Part shown: one piece after another, positions 32,268-40,377 of the stretch
Position numbering within the stretch: the stretch's first letter is position 1
Layout: every line of letters starts with the position of its first letter
NCBI GenBank assembly: GCA_900542465.1
Contig: UQNS01000001.1
Coordinates: 62,001-126,000, forward strand
Direction: 5' to 3'
Source: an uncultured Eubacteriales bacterium
GTDB taxonomy: Bacteria; Bacillota; Clostridia; Lachnospirales; Lachnospiraceae
Length of the DNA stretch: 64,000 bases
Notes under the pieces: model-generated
Told to the model about the DNA's origin: nothing
Databases searched by the model: none
The model's input: only the letters and a program-made list of their open reading frames with translations
Made by a program: the position numbers and the translations under genes

Positions 32268-33464
32268 ATGAAAACTATATTTAAAGATTACAAAAATATT
32301 CTTGTAGCTGGTGCGATCGCCCTACCGATAGGTATATTAATCGGTATTATAGACACGATCTTCGGACGCACCCTTATAGCTATAACAGCGTTCAGACAGA
32401 GTCATGCCGTAATGCTTATCCCATTTCTTGCATTAGCAGGTCTTCTGATAGTTTTTGTTTACCGAAGATTCGGTGGTAAGAGCCAGAGAGGTATGTCACA
32501 GGTTTTTGACGTAGGATCCGGGAAAGAAGATAAGGTGCCGCTCCAGCTTGTACCTTTGATCATGGGAACTACATGGCTGACACATCTTTTTGGCGGAAGT
32601 GCCGGAAGAGAGGGAGTTGCAGTACAGATCGGAGCTACAGTTTCTCATTCTATAGGAAGGTGGATACCTGTAAAGAATGCAGGAAAGATATTTTTGATAA
32701 CAGGTATGGCAGCGGGGTTTGCAGGACTTTTTGGAACACCTCTGGCGGCGGTTTTTTTCGCACTGGAAGTAATGGTCGTAGGAAGGATAGAATATGAGGC
32801 AATATTTCCTTCATTGATCGCTTCATTTGCTGCAAGCATTACATCCGCAAGACTGGGACTGGAAAAATTCGAAGTGGCATTAACAGCTTCTTCAGCAGTT
32901 TCAATTCCTCTTTTATTGAAACTGCTGCTGTTAGGGGTGATCTTTGGCCTGACAGGAGCTTTATTTACATTCCTTTTAAAGAGAAGCAAACTGTTTTTCT
33001 CAAATAAACTTAAAAATCCATATATAAGGATAGCACTGACAGGTGCCGCTCTTTCAGTTGTGTTCCTTTTACTGCATACCGGACGTTACAGCGGTCTGGG
33101 AACTAATCTTATCTCAGCCAGCTTTACCAATGGGAAGATATACGGATATGATTGGATATTAAAGATCATTCTAACTGTGATCACATTGGCAGTAGGGTTT
33201 CAGGGAGGCGAGGTGACACCGCTGTTTTCCATAGGAGCAAGCCTTGGGATATTTATTGGTCCTGTATTCGGGATTCCGGCAGAATTAGTTGCGGCTCTGG
33301 GTTATGCCAGCGTCTTTGGAAGCGCTACTAATACGCTGTTTGCACCAATATTTATAGGAGCTGAAGTTTTTGGCTTTAACTATCTTCCTCACTTTTTCAT
33401 CGTTTGTATAATTGCGTATATATGTAATGGAAATACATCAATATATGCAGGTCAAAAAAAGTAA
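32268..33464 (+). CDS. CLC-family anion transporter, CLC-F (fluoride) type candidate
   Basis: A 398-aa polytopic CLC protein. The gating-glutamate motif is THLFGGSAGREGVAVQIGA. The chloride-selectivity motif GSGIP of ordinary CLCs is absent; the equivalent region reads KSQRGMSQVFDVGSG. That pattern (GREGVAVQ without GSGIP) is characteristic of the CLC-F group, fluoride/proton antiporters that expel toxic fluoride. The C-terminal half has FGTPLAAVFFALEV, GFQGGEVTPLFSIGASLG and GYASVFGSATNTLFAPI. I use ATG 32268, seven bases after AAGGAG, not the ATG at 32250. A hairpin leader resembling a fluoride riboswitch terminator lies upstream. Fluoride specificity is inferred from motifs. Confidence 0.8.
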   Translation: MKTIFKDYKNILVAGAIALPIGILIGIIDTIFGRTLIAITAFRQSHAVMLIPFLALAGLLIVFVYRRFGGKSQRGMSQVFDVGSGKEDKVPLQLVPLIMGTTWLTHLFGGSAGREGVAVQIGATVSHSIGRWIPVKNAGKIFLITGMAAGFAGLFGTPLAAVFFALEVMVVGRIEYEAIFPSLIASFAASITSARLGLEKFEVALTASSAVSIPLLLKLLLLGVIFGLTGALFTFLLKRSKLFFSNKLKNPYIRIALTGAALSVVFLLLHTGRYSGLGTNLISASFTNGKIYGYDWILKIILTVITLAVGFQGGEVTPLFSIGASLGIFIGPVFGIPAELVAALGYASVFGSATNTLFAPIFIGAEVFGFNYLPHFFIVCIIAYICNGNTSIYAGQKK

Positions 33465-34392
33465 TAATAATTTCTGTATGCTTGCTGCTTGTAACTCTGG
33501 AAAGAATCAGATAGTTGCAGAAACTAAGTCTGTGACTTCATATATGAATAATGAGGAATTTACCTGGGATACGTCAGTTATAACACTGGATTCTTATAAG
33601 CTGGTAAATACATCAGATGACTATAGTGTTTATGAGATGCCATTTAAATACTCCGATGGACGGATGATCTATGGAAGATATTATATTCCAAATGATAAGG
33701 ATGGAAATATCATCAGAGGGACAGATCTCGTCATAATGGCGCACAGTTTCGGGGGGAACTATAAAAATCTGGAGGATTATGCCATAACCACCGTAAGAGA
33801 TAAAAGATTAGTATATATATTTGATTTTATAGGTGGTTCGGTAGATTCATCAAGTTCCGGAGACATGACGCAGATGTCACTGCTGACAGAGGTAAGTGAC
33901 CTGAAGCTGGTCATCAGTAAGTTAAAGTGGCTGGATACCATTGATCCTAAAAAGATATTTATAATAGGCTTCAGTCAGGTAGGGGCGGTTGCTTCGATAG
34001 CAGCAAAACAGATGCCAGATGATATCAAGGGACTTATTCGTATTTCTCCGGCATATAATATTCCTGATAATGTGAGAGAAAAATACAAATCTAAGGCTGA
34101 GATCCCTGAGACTCCTATTATGCTTGGGGAAAGGCTTGGAAAAATATATTGTACAGACATTTATGATATGGATATATGGTCTGAGATAAAGGGTTATGAA
34201 GGACCGGTTATGATCATCCATGGTACCGAGGATAAACTGGTTCCGGTCTCTTATGCGAAAAAGGCCTCTGAAATATATGATAATGTGGCGTTTATGGAGG
34301 TCGGTGGAGCAGGACATGGATATTTTGAAGGAGAGTCCTTTGCTCAGGTAGAAAATGCTATACGCAAGTATCTTAAATTATTTGACAAATAA
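33445..34392 (+). CDS. Alpha/beta hydrolase, possible former lipoprotein
   Basis: A serine hydrolase of about 316 aa. The nucleophile elbow is GFSQVGAVAS (usual GxSxG is altered to S-Q-V-G), the acid is in IHGTEDKLVP and the histidine in GGAGHGYF. HSFGGNY forms the oxyanion loop. The substrate is unknown; ester or peptide cleavage in the S9/DLH style is possible. The start is unclear. The frame runs from inside the CLC gene end, no good ribosome-binding site is seen, and FCMLAACNSGKN near residues 10-22 looks like a lipobox whose hydrophobic stretch has been lost. I take the ATG at 33445; the ATG at 33478 is an alternative. A truncated signal would leave the enzyme in the cytoplasm. Confidence 0.7.
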   Translation: MQVKKSNNNFCMLAACNSGKNQIVAETKSVTSYMNNEEFTWDTSVITLDSYKLVNTSDDYSVYEMPFKYSDGRMIYGRYYIPNDKDGNIIRGTDLVIMAHSFGGNYKNLEDYAITTVRDKRLVYIFDFIGGSVDSSSSGDMTQMSLLTEVSDLKLVISKLKWLDTIDPKKIFIIGFSQVGAVASIAAKQMPDDIKGLIRISPAYNIPDNVREKYKSKAEIPETPIMLGERLGKIYCTDIYDMDIWSEIKGYEGPVMIIHGTEDKLVPVSYAKKASEIYDNVAFMEVGGAGHGYFEGESFAQVENAIRKYLKLFDK

Positions 34393-34432
34393 AGCAGCAC
34401 CATGAGATACACTCAGGTGCTGCTATTTTTTA
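34393..34432. terminator. Bidirectional terminator between hydrolase and acyl-CoA synthetase genes
   Basis: AGCAGCACC (34393-34401) pairs with GGTGCTGCT (34416-34424), extended by TGAG/CTCA inside, with ATTTTTTA on the + side and an A/T-rich run on the other. Confidence 0.8.
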
Positions 34433-36064
34433 GCTTAAATTTTGTTTCTCAACAAGCCTGTCTCCGGAATAGATAGCCTTAAGTTTAGGTTTTTCGATCT
34501 TGCCGGTAGGGTTACGCGGAACATCGGCAAAAATGATCTTTCGTGGTCTTTTGTACCTTGGAAGATCAAGACAGAACTGATTTATTTCATCTTCAGAGCA
34601 TTCAACACCATCCTTAAGCTGGATAATGGCTGTTGCGATCTCTCCGAGGCGCGGATCCGGAGTGCCGATAACGGCTACATCATGGATCTTAGGATTCGAT
34701 GAAAGAAAATCTTCTATCTGGACAGGATAGATATTTTCGCCGCCGGATATAACGACATCTTTCTTTCTGTCAACGAGGTAAATGAATCCATCCTTATCCT
34801 GTCTGGCCATATCACCTGTAAATAGCCATCCGTCACGCAGTGTCTCTGCAGTCGCTTCGGGGTTTTTATAATATTCGACCATCACGCCCGGACCCTTTAC
34901 GCACAGTTCTCCCACTTCACCCTGTGGAAGAGTATTTCCATTTTCATCAACTATTTTTACTTCCCATCCATAACCGGGAAGACCGATGGCTCCGACCTTT
35001 TCAATGTTGTCCATTCCAAGGTGAACGCATCCCGGGCCTGTAGATTCTGAAAGTCCGTAATTAGTATCGTATTTGTGGTTCGGGAAGTAAGACCTCCAGT
35101 GTTTTATAAGGCTAAGAGGCACAGGCTGTGCTCCAATGTGCATTAGTCTCCACTGATCAAGCTTATAATCCTCAAGCCTGATCTCTCCCGAATCAAGAGC
35201 GACAAGAATATCCTGGGCCCATGGGACCAAAAGCCATACTATGGTGCATTTTTCTTCGGAAATAGCTTTAAATATCACATTCGGTTTATTGCCTTTCAGA
35301 AGAACGGCTTTGCTGCCGGTGAATAATGAACCGAACCAGTGCATTTTAGCACCTGTGTGGTAAAGAGGAGGTATGCACAGGAATACATCATTATGATCTA
35401 TCTCATGGTGTACAGCTTCCATCTTAGCTGAATGCATAATAGCTTCATGACGAAGGAGTATAGCTTTAGGAAATCCGGTCGTACCTGAGGAAAAATAGAT
35501 GGCTGCATAATCGGAATCTTCTATGACGATCTCAGGAGACCTGCTTGAACAGTTATTGGCAAGATGGTAGTAATCGTCTGCAAATGACGGACATGAGTCG
35601 CCAACATAAAGGAGCAGGCGATCCCTGCCAAGATCCTGAGCTATGCTTTCTATACGTCCGACAAATTCATTTCCGAATACCAGAATATCAACATCAGCCT
35701 GTTTAATACAGTAGTCGATCTCATTAGCCGTATACCTGAAATTTAAGGGTACAGCCAAAGCTCCCGTTTTTAAAATTCCGAAATAGACAGGAAGCCATTC
35801 CAGTGAATTCATCATAAGGATACCGATCTTCTGCCCCTTGCCGATGCCTTTGCTTAAAAAGAGATTGGCAGCACGATTGGCCTTTTCGTTAAATACAGCC
35901 CATGTAATTTCCCGCCTGAAATGCGTTGCAGAAGTAGGCTGAATAAGTTCATATTCTGACCAGGTAACTCGCTGTTGTTCCGTTAATTCAGGGTTGATCT
36001 CAACAAGGGCAGTCTCATTTCCATATAGTTTACTGTTTCTTTCCAAAAGTTCTGTAATTGGCAC
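34430..36064 (-). CDS. AMP-dependent acyl-CoA synthetase
   Basis: A 544-aa adenylate-forming ligase that activates a carboxylic acid to its CoA thioester. Motifs in order: phosphate loop YFSSGTTGFPKAI (about 190-202), NYGLSESTGPG (A5), LFTGDMARQDKDGFIYLVDRKKD (A7-A8) and the terminal lysine in NPTGKIEKP (A10). Chain length or aromatic preference is not evident, and the gate region is not diagnostic. It is transcribed divergently from the IorAB-PaaK operon across a 230-bp A+T-rich region. It may therefore activate or salvage the same acids. The minus-strand start has AAAGGGG upstream. Confidence 0.88.
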   Translation of the reverse strand: MPITELLERNSKLYGNETALVEINPELTEQQRVTWSEYELIQPTSATHFRREITWAVFNEKANRAANLFLSKGIGKGQKIGILMMNSLEWLPVYFGILKTGALAVPLNFRYTANEIDYCIKQADVDILVFGNEFVGRIESIAQDLGRDRLLLYVGDSCPSFADDYYHLANNCSSRSPEIVIEDSDYAAIYFSSGTTGFPKAILLRHEAIMHSAKMEAVHHEIDHNDVFLCIPPLYHTGAKMHWFGSLFTGSKAVLLKGNKPNVIFKAISEEKCTIVWLLVPWAQDILVALDSGEIRLEDYKLDQWRLMHIGAQPVPLSLIKHWRSYFPNHKYDTNYGLSESTGPGCVHLGMDNIEKVGAIGLPGYGWEVKIVDENGNTLPQGEVGELCVKGPGVMVEYYKNPEATAETLRDGWLFTGDMARQDKDGFIYLVDRKKDVVISGGENIYPVQIEDFLSSNPKIHDVAVIGTPDPRLGEIATAIIQLKDGVECSEDEINQFCLDLPRYKRPRKIIFADVPRNPTGKIEKPKLKAIYSGDRLVEKQNLS

Positions 36065-36295
36065 GATATTCCCCTTTAAAATATAATGATAATATAGCTT
36101 ATGATATAATATGTATATTTGTGAATCGTAACTAATTTTACGGTAAGTGTCAAGAATTTTGATTGTCTTAGGCTAATTTTTCTTAGTTAAAAGTGGTAAA
36201 AATTTTAATTTATGATAATATTATTAATTATACTTTTATAAAGTAAGGGTATAGAATTTTAGAATCTTTTTTATTGTATAGCAAGGAGAATGCTT
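36065..36295. other. A+T-rich divergent intergenic region
   Basis: About 230 bp between the acyl-CoA synthetase (-) and iorA (+), very rich in A and T with several TATAAT-like words. It must hold promoters for both, but I cannot fix their positions. It contains no gene, tRNA or clear palindrome. Confidence 0.5.
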
Positions 36296-38035
36296 ATGAA
36301 ACAACTGATGTTAGGAAATAAAGCATTTGCCCGTGGTCTTTATGAGGGCGGATGTTCATTCGCTTCAAGTTATCCGGGCACACCAAGTACCGAGATAACC
36401 GAAGAAGCAGTAAAGTATGATGAAATTTATTGTGAATGGGCACCTAATGAAAAGGTGGCCATGGAAGCGGCATTTGGTGCCTCACTTGCAGGAGTACGAT
36501 CATTTTGCGCTATGAAGCATGTAGGGTTAAATGTAGCTGCGGATCCTCTCTATACCATGTCATACACCGGAGTCAGAGGTGGTGTGGTAATAGGTGTTGC
36601 TGATGATCCGGGGATGCATTCTTCTCAGAATGAGCAGGATTCAAGGCACCATGCAATAGCTTCTAAAGTTCCTATGCTTGAACCATCCGATTCACAGGAG
36701 ACCATCGACTTCGTTAAACTGGCCTATGAGCTGTCTGAAGAATTCGATACGCCTTTTATAGTAAAAATGTGCACAAGGATCTCACATTCACAGTCTGTCG
36801 TAGATACCTGTGAAAGGGTAAAGCCGGAAGTGATCCCTTATGAAAAGGATATTGCCAAGTATGTGATGATGCCGGGAAATGCCATAAAAAGACATCCGTT
36901 TGTTGAAGACAGGATGAGAAGACTTGCCGAATGGGCTGAGACCGCTTCTGTTAACAGAATAGAAGAGGGAGGAAAAGAGATCGGAATAATTACATCATCT
37001 ACTTCCTACCAGTACGTTAAAGAAGTAATGGGCGACAGGGTGTCTGTCCTTAAGCTGGGAATGGTAAATCCTCTCCCTGTGGAGATGATAAAAAAATTCG
37101 CAGCTTCCGTGGACAGAGTAATAGTTGTCGAGGAACTTGACCCTGTTATCGAGAACCATTGCAGGGCGCTTGGCATAGAGGTTTCAGGCAAGGATATCTT
37201 TCCGATATGTGGAGAATTTTCACAGAATCTTGTGGCTGAGATCCTTTTGGGTGAAAAGGCGGAGGGAAGAAAGCTGGAGGAAAATATTCCGGCAAGACCG
37301 CCTATCATGTGCGCAGGATGTCCTCACCGCGGAATATTCCATGTATTGAAAAAAAGAAATATTACAGTTCTTGGTGATATAGGCTGTTATACACTTGGAG
37401 CAGTGGCGCCTCTTTCAGCTATGGATATGACACTTTGTATGGGAGCCTCTGTTTCAGCCGTTCACGGCTTTAATAAAGCTCTTGGGAAAGAAGCGGAAAA
37501 GAAGACGGTTGGAATAATTGGAGATTCTACATTTATGCATTCGGGTATAGTAGGCCTTTCCAATATTGCCTACAATGAATCTAACTCAACCGTTATAATC
37601 CTTGATAATTCGATCACGGGAATGACAGGCCACCAGCATAATCCGACGACCGGCTACAACATTAAAGGAGATCCTGCAGGAAAGATAGATCTTGAAGGTG
37701 TGTGTCGCGCCATGGGTATAAGAAGGGTCGTTGTAGTGGATCCATATGACCTGGCAGAAAGTGAAAGAGTTATTATGGAAGAACTTGAAGCTGAGGAACC
37801 TTCTGTAATTATTGCGAGAAGACCATGTGCCTTACTAAAGACTGTGAAGCATAAAACGCCATTGGAGGTTAATAATGACAAATGTACGGGCTGCCGTGCC
37901 TGCATGAGGATCGGATGTCCGGCGATCTCTATGAAGAAGGGTAAAGCATTTGTGGATAAGACCCTGTGTGTCGGATGTGATGTATGTACCCAGATGTGCC
38001 ATTTTAATGCATTTGAAAGACCGGAGGAGGGATAA
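36296..38035 (+). CDS. iorA: Indolepyruvate:ferredoxin oxidoreductase alpha subunit
   Basis: A 579-aa TPP and Fe-S subunit that oxidatively decarboxylates aryl-pyruvates (from Trp, Tyr, Phe) to aryl-acetyl-CoA, reducing ferredoxin. The N-terminal pyrimidine domain opens KAFARGLYEGGCSFASSYPGTPSTE. The TPP-binding part has MCAGCPHRG, GDIGCYTLG and IIGDSTFMHSGIVGLSN. The C-terminus is a 2[4Fe-4S] ferredoxin domain with CTGCRACMRIGCPA and CVGCDVCTQMCHF. The ATG at 36296 is seven bases after AAGGAG, so it is preferred over the ATG at 36290. It forms an operon with iorB (2 bp apart), a PaaK-type ligase, an ACT protein and a transporter. Confidence 0.93.
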   Translation: MKQLMLGNKAFARGLYEGGCSFASSYPGTPSTEITEEAVKYDEIYCEWAPNEKVAMEAAFGASLAGVRSFCAMKHVGLNVAADPLYTMSYTGVRGGVVIGVADDPGMHSSQNEQDSRHHAIASKVPMLEPSDSQETIDFVKLAYELSEEFDTPFIVKMCTRISHSQSVVDTCERVKPEVIPYEKDIAKYVMMPGNAIKRHPFVEDRMRRLAEWAETASVNRIEEGGKEIGIITSSTSYQYVKEVMGDRVSVLKLGMVNPLPVEMIKKFAASVDRVIVVEELDPVIENHCRALGIEVSGKDIFPICGEFSQNLVAEILLGEKAEGRKLEENIPARPPIMCAGCPHRGIFHVLKKRNITVLGDIGCYTLGAVAPLSAMDMTLCMGASVSAVHGFNKALGKEAEKKTVGIIGDSTFMHSGIVGLSNIAYNESNSTVIILDNSITGMTGHQHNPTTGYNIKGDPAGKIDLEGVCRAMGIRRVVVVDPYDLAESERVIMEELEAEEPSVIIARRPCALLKTVKHKTPLEVNNDKCTGCRACMRIGCPAISMKKGKAFVDKTLCVGCDVCTQMCHFNAFERPEEG

Positions 38036-38037
38036 GC

Positions 38038-38610
38038 ATGGAAACAAAAAATATTATGATCGTCGGAGTTGGTGGTCAGGGTTCCCTTCTTGCCAGTAAA
38101 CTTCTGGGACATATTTTCCTGAAAAGAGGATATGACGTAAAGGTTTCCGAGGTGCATGGAATGAGCCAGCGAGGAGGAAGCGTCGTCACCTATGTAAGGT
38201 ATGGTGAAAAGGTATTTTCTCCGGTCATTGATAAGGGACAGGCTGACTTTATAGTTTCATTTGAAAGTCTGGAGGCTGCAAGATGGCTTGAATTTCTGAG
38301 ACCTGACGGAAGGATCATTACAAATAAACAGCAGATCGACCCAATGCCTGTAATTATAGGTGCTGCAGAATATCCTGATGAAATAGTTGATAAGATAAGG
38401 AATACGGGAGCCAATATTGATGCCATGGACTGTCTTGATCTGGCGGCTAAGGCGGGTTCGACCAAGGCTGTGAATATTGTTCTTATCGGGAAGATGTCAC
38501 ATTATTTCGATATTCCGGAAGAAGCATGGATAGAAGCTATAGAAGAAGTCGTTCCGCCAAAATTTACAGAGCTTAATAAAAAAGCTTTTAAGTTGGGAAG
38601 AGAAGCGTAA
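38038..38610 (+). CDS. iorB: Indolepyruvate:ferredoxin oxidoreductase beta subunit
   Basis: A 190-aa gamma-type domain subunit of the 2-oxoacid oxidoreductase family, partner of IorA, supplying the CoA-binding/catalytic-core surface. NIMIVGVGGQGSLLASKLLG and KVSEVHGMSQRGGSVVTYVRYG are the defining motifs. VHGMSQRGG is near residue 39. The length fits IorB. It begins two bases after the iorA stop with a GGAGG site inside the end of iorA. The next gene, a phenylacetate-CoA ligase homologue, starts 15 bp after its stop. Confidence 0.93.
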   Translation: METKNIMIVGVGGQGSLLASKLLGHIFLKRGYDVKVSEVHGMSQRGGSVVTYVRYGEKVFSPVIDKGQADFIVSFESLEAARWLEFLRPDGRIITNKQQIDPMPVIIGAAEYPDEIVDKIRNTGANIDAMDCLDLAAKAGSTKAVNIVLIGKMSHYFDIPEEAWIEAIEEVVPPKFTELNKKAFKLGREA

Positions 38611-38625
38611 GAGAGGATATTTTAT

Positions 38626-39930
38626 ATGAGCAAGTATTTTCAGGAAGATATTGAATGTGCCTCACCGGATCAGATCAAGGCCTGGCAGGATGAACGTCTG
38701 GTGACCCAGGTAAAGCATGTATGGGATAATGTTCCGTATTATAGAAGCATGATGGATGAGGCAGGAGTCAGCCCTGAGGACATTAAGGGAAGAGAAGATC
38801 TGAAAAAGCTTCCATTTATTACTAAGGCTGACTTACGGGCAAATTATCCGGATAAACTATGTGCAGTTCCTATGGATGAATGTGTAAGGATCCATTCAAC
38901 TTCGGGAACTACCGGAAAAAGAGTGATCGCTTATTATACTCAGGACGATATCGACCTTTGGGAGGACTGCTGTGCGAGAGCACTGACAGCGGCAGGAGCC
39001 GGTAAAGAGGATGTCTGTCAGGTGGCTTACGGTTATGGACTTTTTACGGGAGGAGCAGGGCTCCACGGCGGAAGCCATAAAATAGGAGCACTTACTATTC
39101 CGGCATCATCGGGAAATACTGATCGTCAGATAATGTTTATAAATGATCTTAAGGCAACAGTCCTTTGCTGCACTCCGTCATATGCTGCATACCTGGGAGA
39201 GTCATTTAAGGAAAAAGGTTACGGTCCCGGTGACATTCCACTGAAAGCAGGTATATTTGGGGCTGAAGCATGGTCAGAGGATATGCGCCATGAAATCGAA
39301 AATACCCTGGGGATCAAGGCTTATGATATTTATGGCCTGACAGAATTATCCGGTCCTGGCGTTGCATTTGAGTGTGAGGCGCAGAGTGGTATGCACATCA
39401 ATGAGGACCACTTCATAGCGGAGGTGATAGATCCGGAGACAGGAGAGGTGCTTCCTGACGGTGAGAGAGGAGAACTTGTATTTACTTCCATTACTAAGCA
39501 GGCGTTTCCGCTTATCAGATACAGAACAAGGGATATCTGTGTACTTTCTCATGAAAAATGTTCCTGTGGGCGTACCCACGTAAAGATGACAAAGCCTCTT
39601 GGAAGAACTGATGATATGCTTATCATCAGAGGAGTAAATGTATTTCCTACCCAGATCGAAGCTGTCCTGATAAACAACGGATATCAGGCTAATTACCAGA
39701 TCATTTTAGATAGAGTAAATAACACAGACACATTTGATATAAATGTGGAAATGACGCCTGAGATGTTTACTGATAATTTAGGAGAGATATCAAAGCGCCA
39801 GAAGGATCTGGTAGATGCACTTATATCAATGCTTGGAATAAAGGCAAATGTAACTCTCGTTGCGCCTAAATCCATTATTCGTTCTGAAGGAAAGGCAGTC
39901 AGGGTCATTGATAAACGTAAGTTATATTGA
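38626..39930 (+). CDS. paaK: Phenylacetate-CoA ligase-type aryl-CoA ligase
   Basis: A 434-aa adenylate-forming ligase. RIHSTSGTTGKRVIAYYT is the phosphate loop. Other landmarks are YGYGLFTGGAGLHGGSHKIGALTIPASSGNT, IYGLTELSGPGVAFEC, FTSITKQAFPLIRYRTRD, CSCGRTHVKMTKPLGRTDDMLIIRGVNVFP and the final lysine in IIRSEGKAVRVIDKR. This matches PaaK of anaerobes. In this setting the enzyme may run towards acid plus ATP, conserving energy from aryl-acetyl-CoA made by IorAB (inference), or activate imported aryl acids. It overlaps neither neighbour and is followed by an ACT-domain gene after 27 bp. Confidence 0.9.
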   Translation: MSKYFQEDIECASPDQIKAWQDERLVTQVKHVWDNVPYYRSMMDEAGVSPEDIKGREDLKKLPFITKADLRANYPDKLCAVPMDECVRIHSTSGTTGKRVIAYYTQDDIDLWEDCCARALTAAGAGKEDVCQVAYGYGLFTGGAGLHGGSHKIGALTIPASSGNTDRQIMFINDLKATVLCCTPSYAAYLGESFKEKGYGPGDIPLKAGIFGAEAWSEDMRHEIENTLGIKAYDIYGLTELSGPGVAFECEAQSGMHINEDHFIAEVIDPETGEVLPDGERGELVFTSITKQAFPLIRYRTRDICVLSHEKCSCGRTHVKMTKPLGRTDDMLIIRGVNVFPTQIEAVLINNGYQANYQIILDRVNNTDTFDINVEMTPEMFTDNLGEISKRQKDLVDALISMLGIKANVTLVAPKSIIRSEGKAVRVIDKRKLY

Positions 39931-39957
39931 TAAAAGACACAGGAGAGGAGATAGAGA

Positions 39958-40374
39958 ATGAGTGTACAGCAGATTTCTGTATTTTTAGAGAACAGATCCG
40001 GTACATTTGCTGATCTTACCAGGATTTTATCTGAAAATAAAATCAATTTAAGAGCAGTTTCCGTCGCAGAAACAAGTGAATTCGGGATCGTGAGAATGAT
40101 AGTTGATGATGTATTTGATGCAGCTACGATCTTGAAGGATGCAGGCTACATAGCCAGACTCACGCCTGTAGTGGGAGTAGATATTGCAGACAAGCCGGGC
40201 GGTCTGGAGAATATCATAGAAGTATTGAATGCGGTCAGAATAGATGTTGAGTATTTGTATGCATTTTTAGGAGGAAAAGCAGGTCATGCTCATATCATAA
40301 TAAAAGTTCGTGATAATGATAAAGCTGAGTCTGCTCTTAGAAGTGCTGGATTTGAACTTTTAGAACAGGATTAG
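39958..40374 (+). CDS. Tandem ACT-domain protein
   Basis: A 138-aa protein made of two ACT-like domains. The first is about 3-66, VQQISVFLENRSGTFADLTRILSENKINLRAVSV; the second is about 70-135, GVDIADKPGGLENIIEVLNAVRIDVEYLYAFLG. ACT domains bind small ligands, often amino acids. Proteins of this size accompany IorAB and PaaK genes in many anaerobes. A sensor of aromatic amino acids or an allosteric partner of the oxidoreductase is the likely role (inference). It lies three bases before the transporter gene, so co-translation with it is likely. The ribosome-binding site is GAGAGGAG. Confidence 0.87.
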   Translation: MSVQQISVFLENRSGTFADLTRILSENKINLRAVSVAETSEFGIVRMIVDDVFDAATILKDAGYIARLTPVVGVDIADKPGGLENIIEVLNAVRIDVEYLYAFLGGKAGHAHIIIKVRDNDKAESALRSAGFELLEQD

Positions 40375-40377
40375 GAT

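Noticed and set aside
36065..36295. Possible riboswitch or T-box in the iorA upstream region
   Set aside because: No conserved core, long stem or terminator was found; the region is simply A+T-rich.
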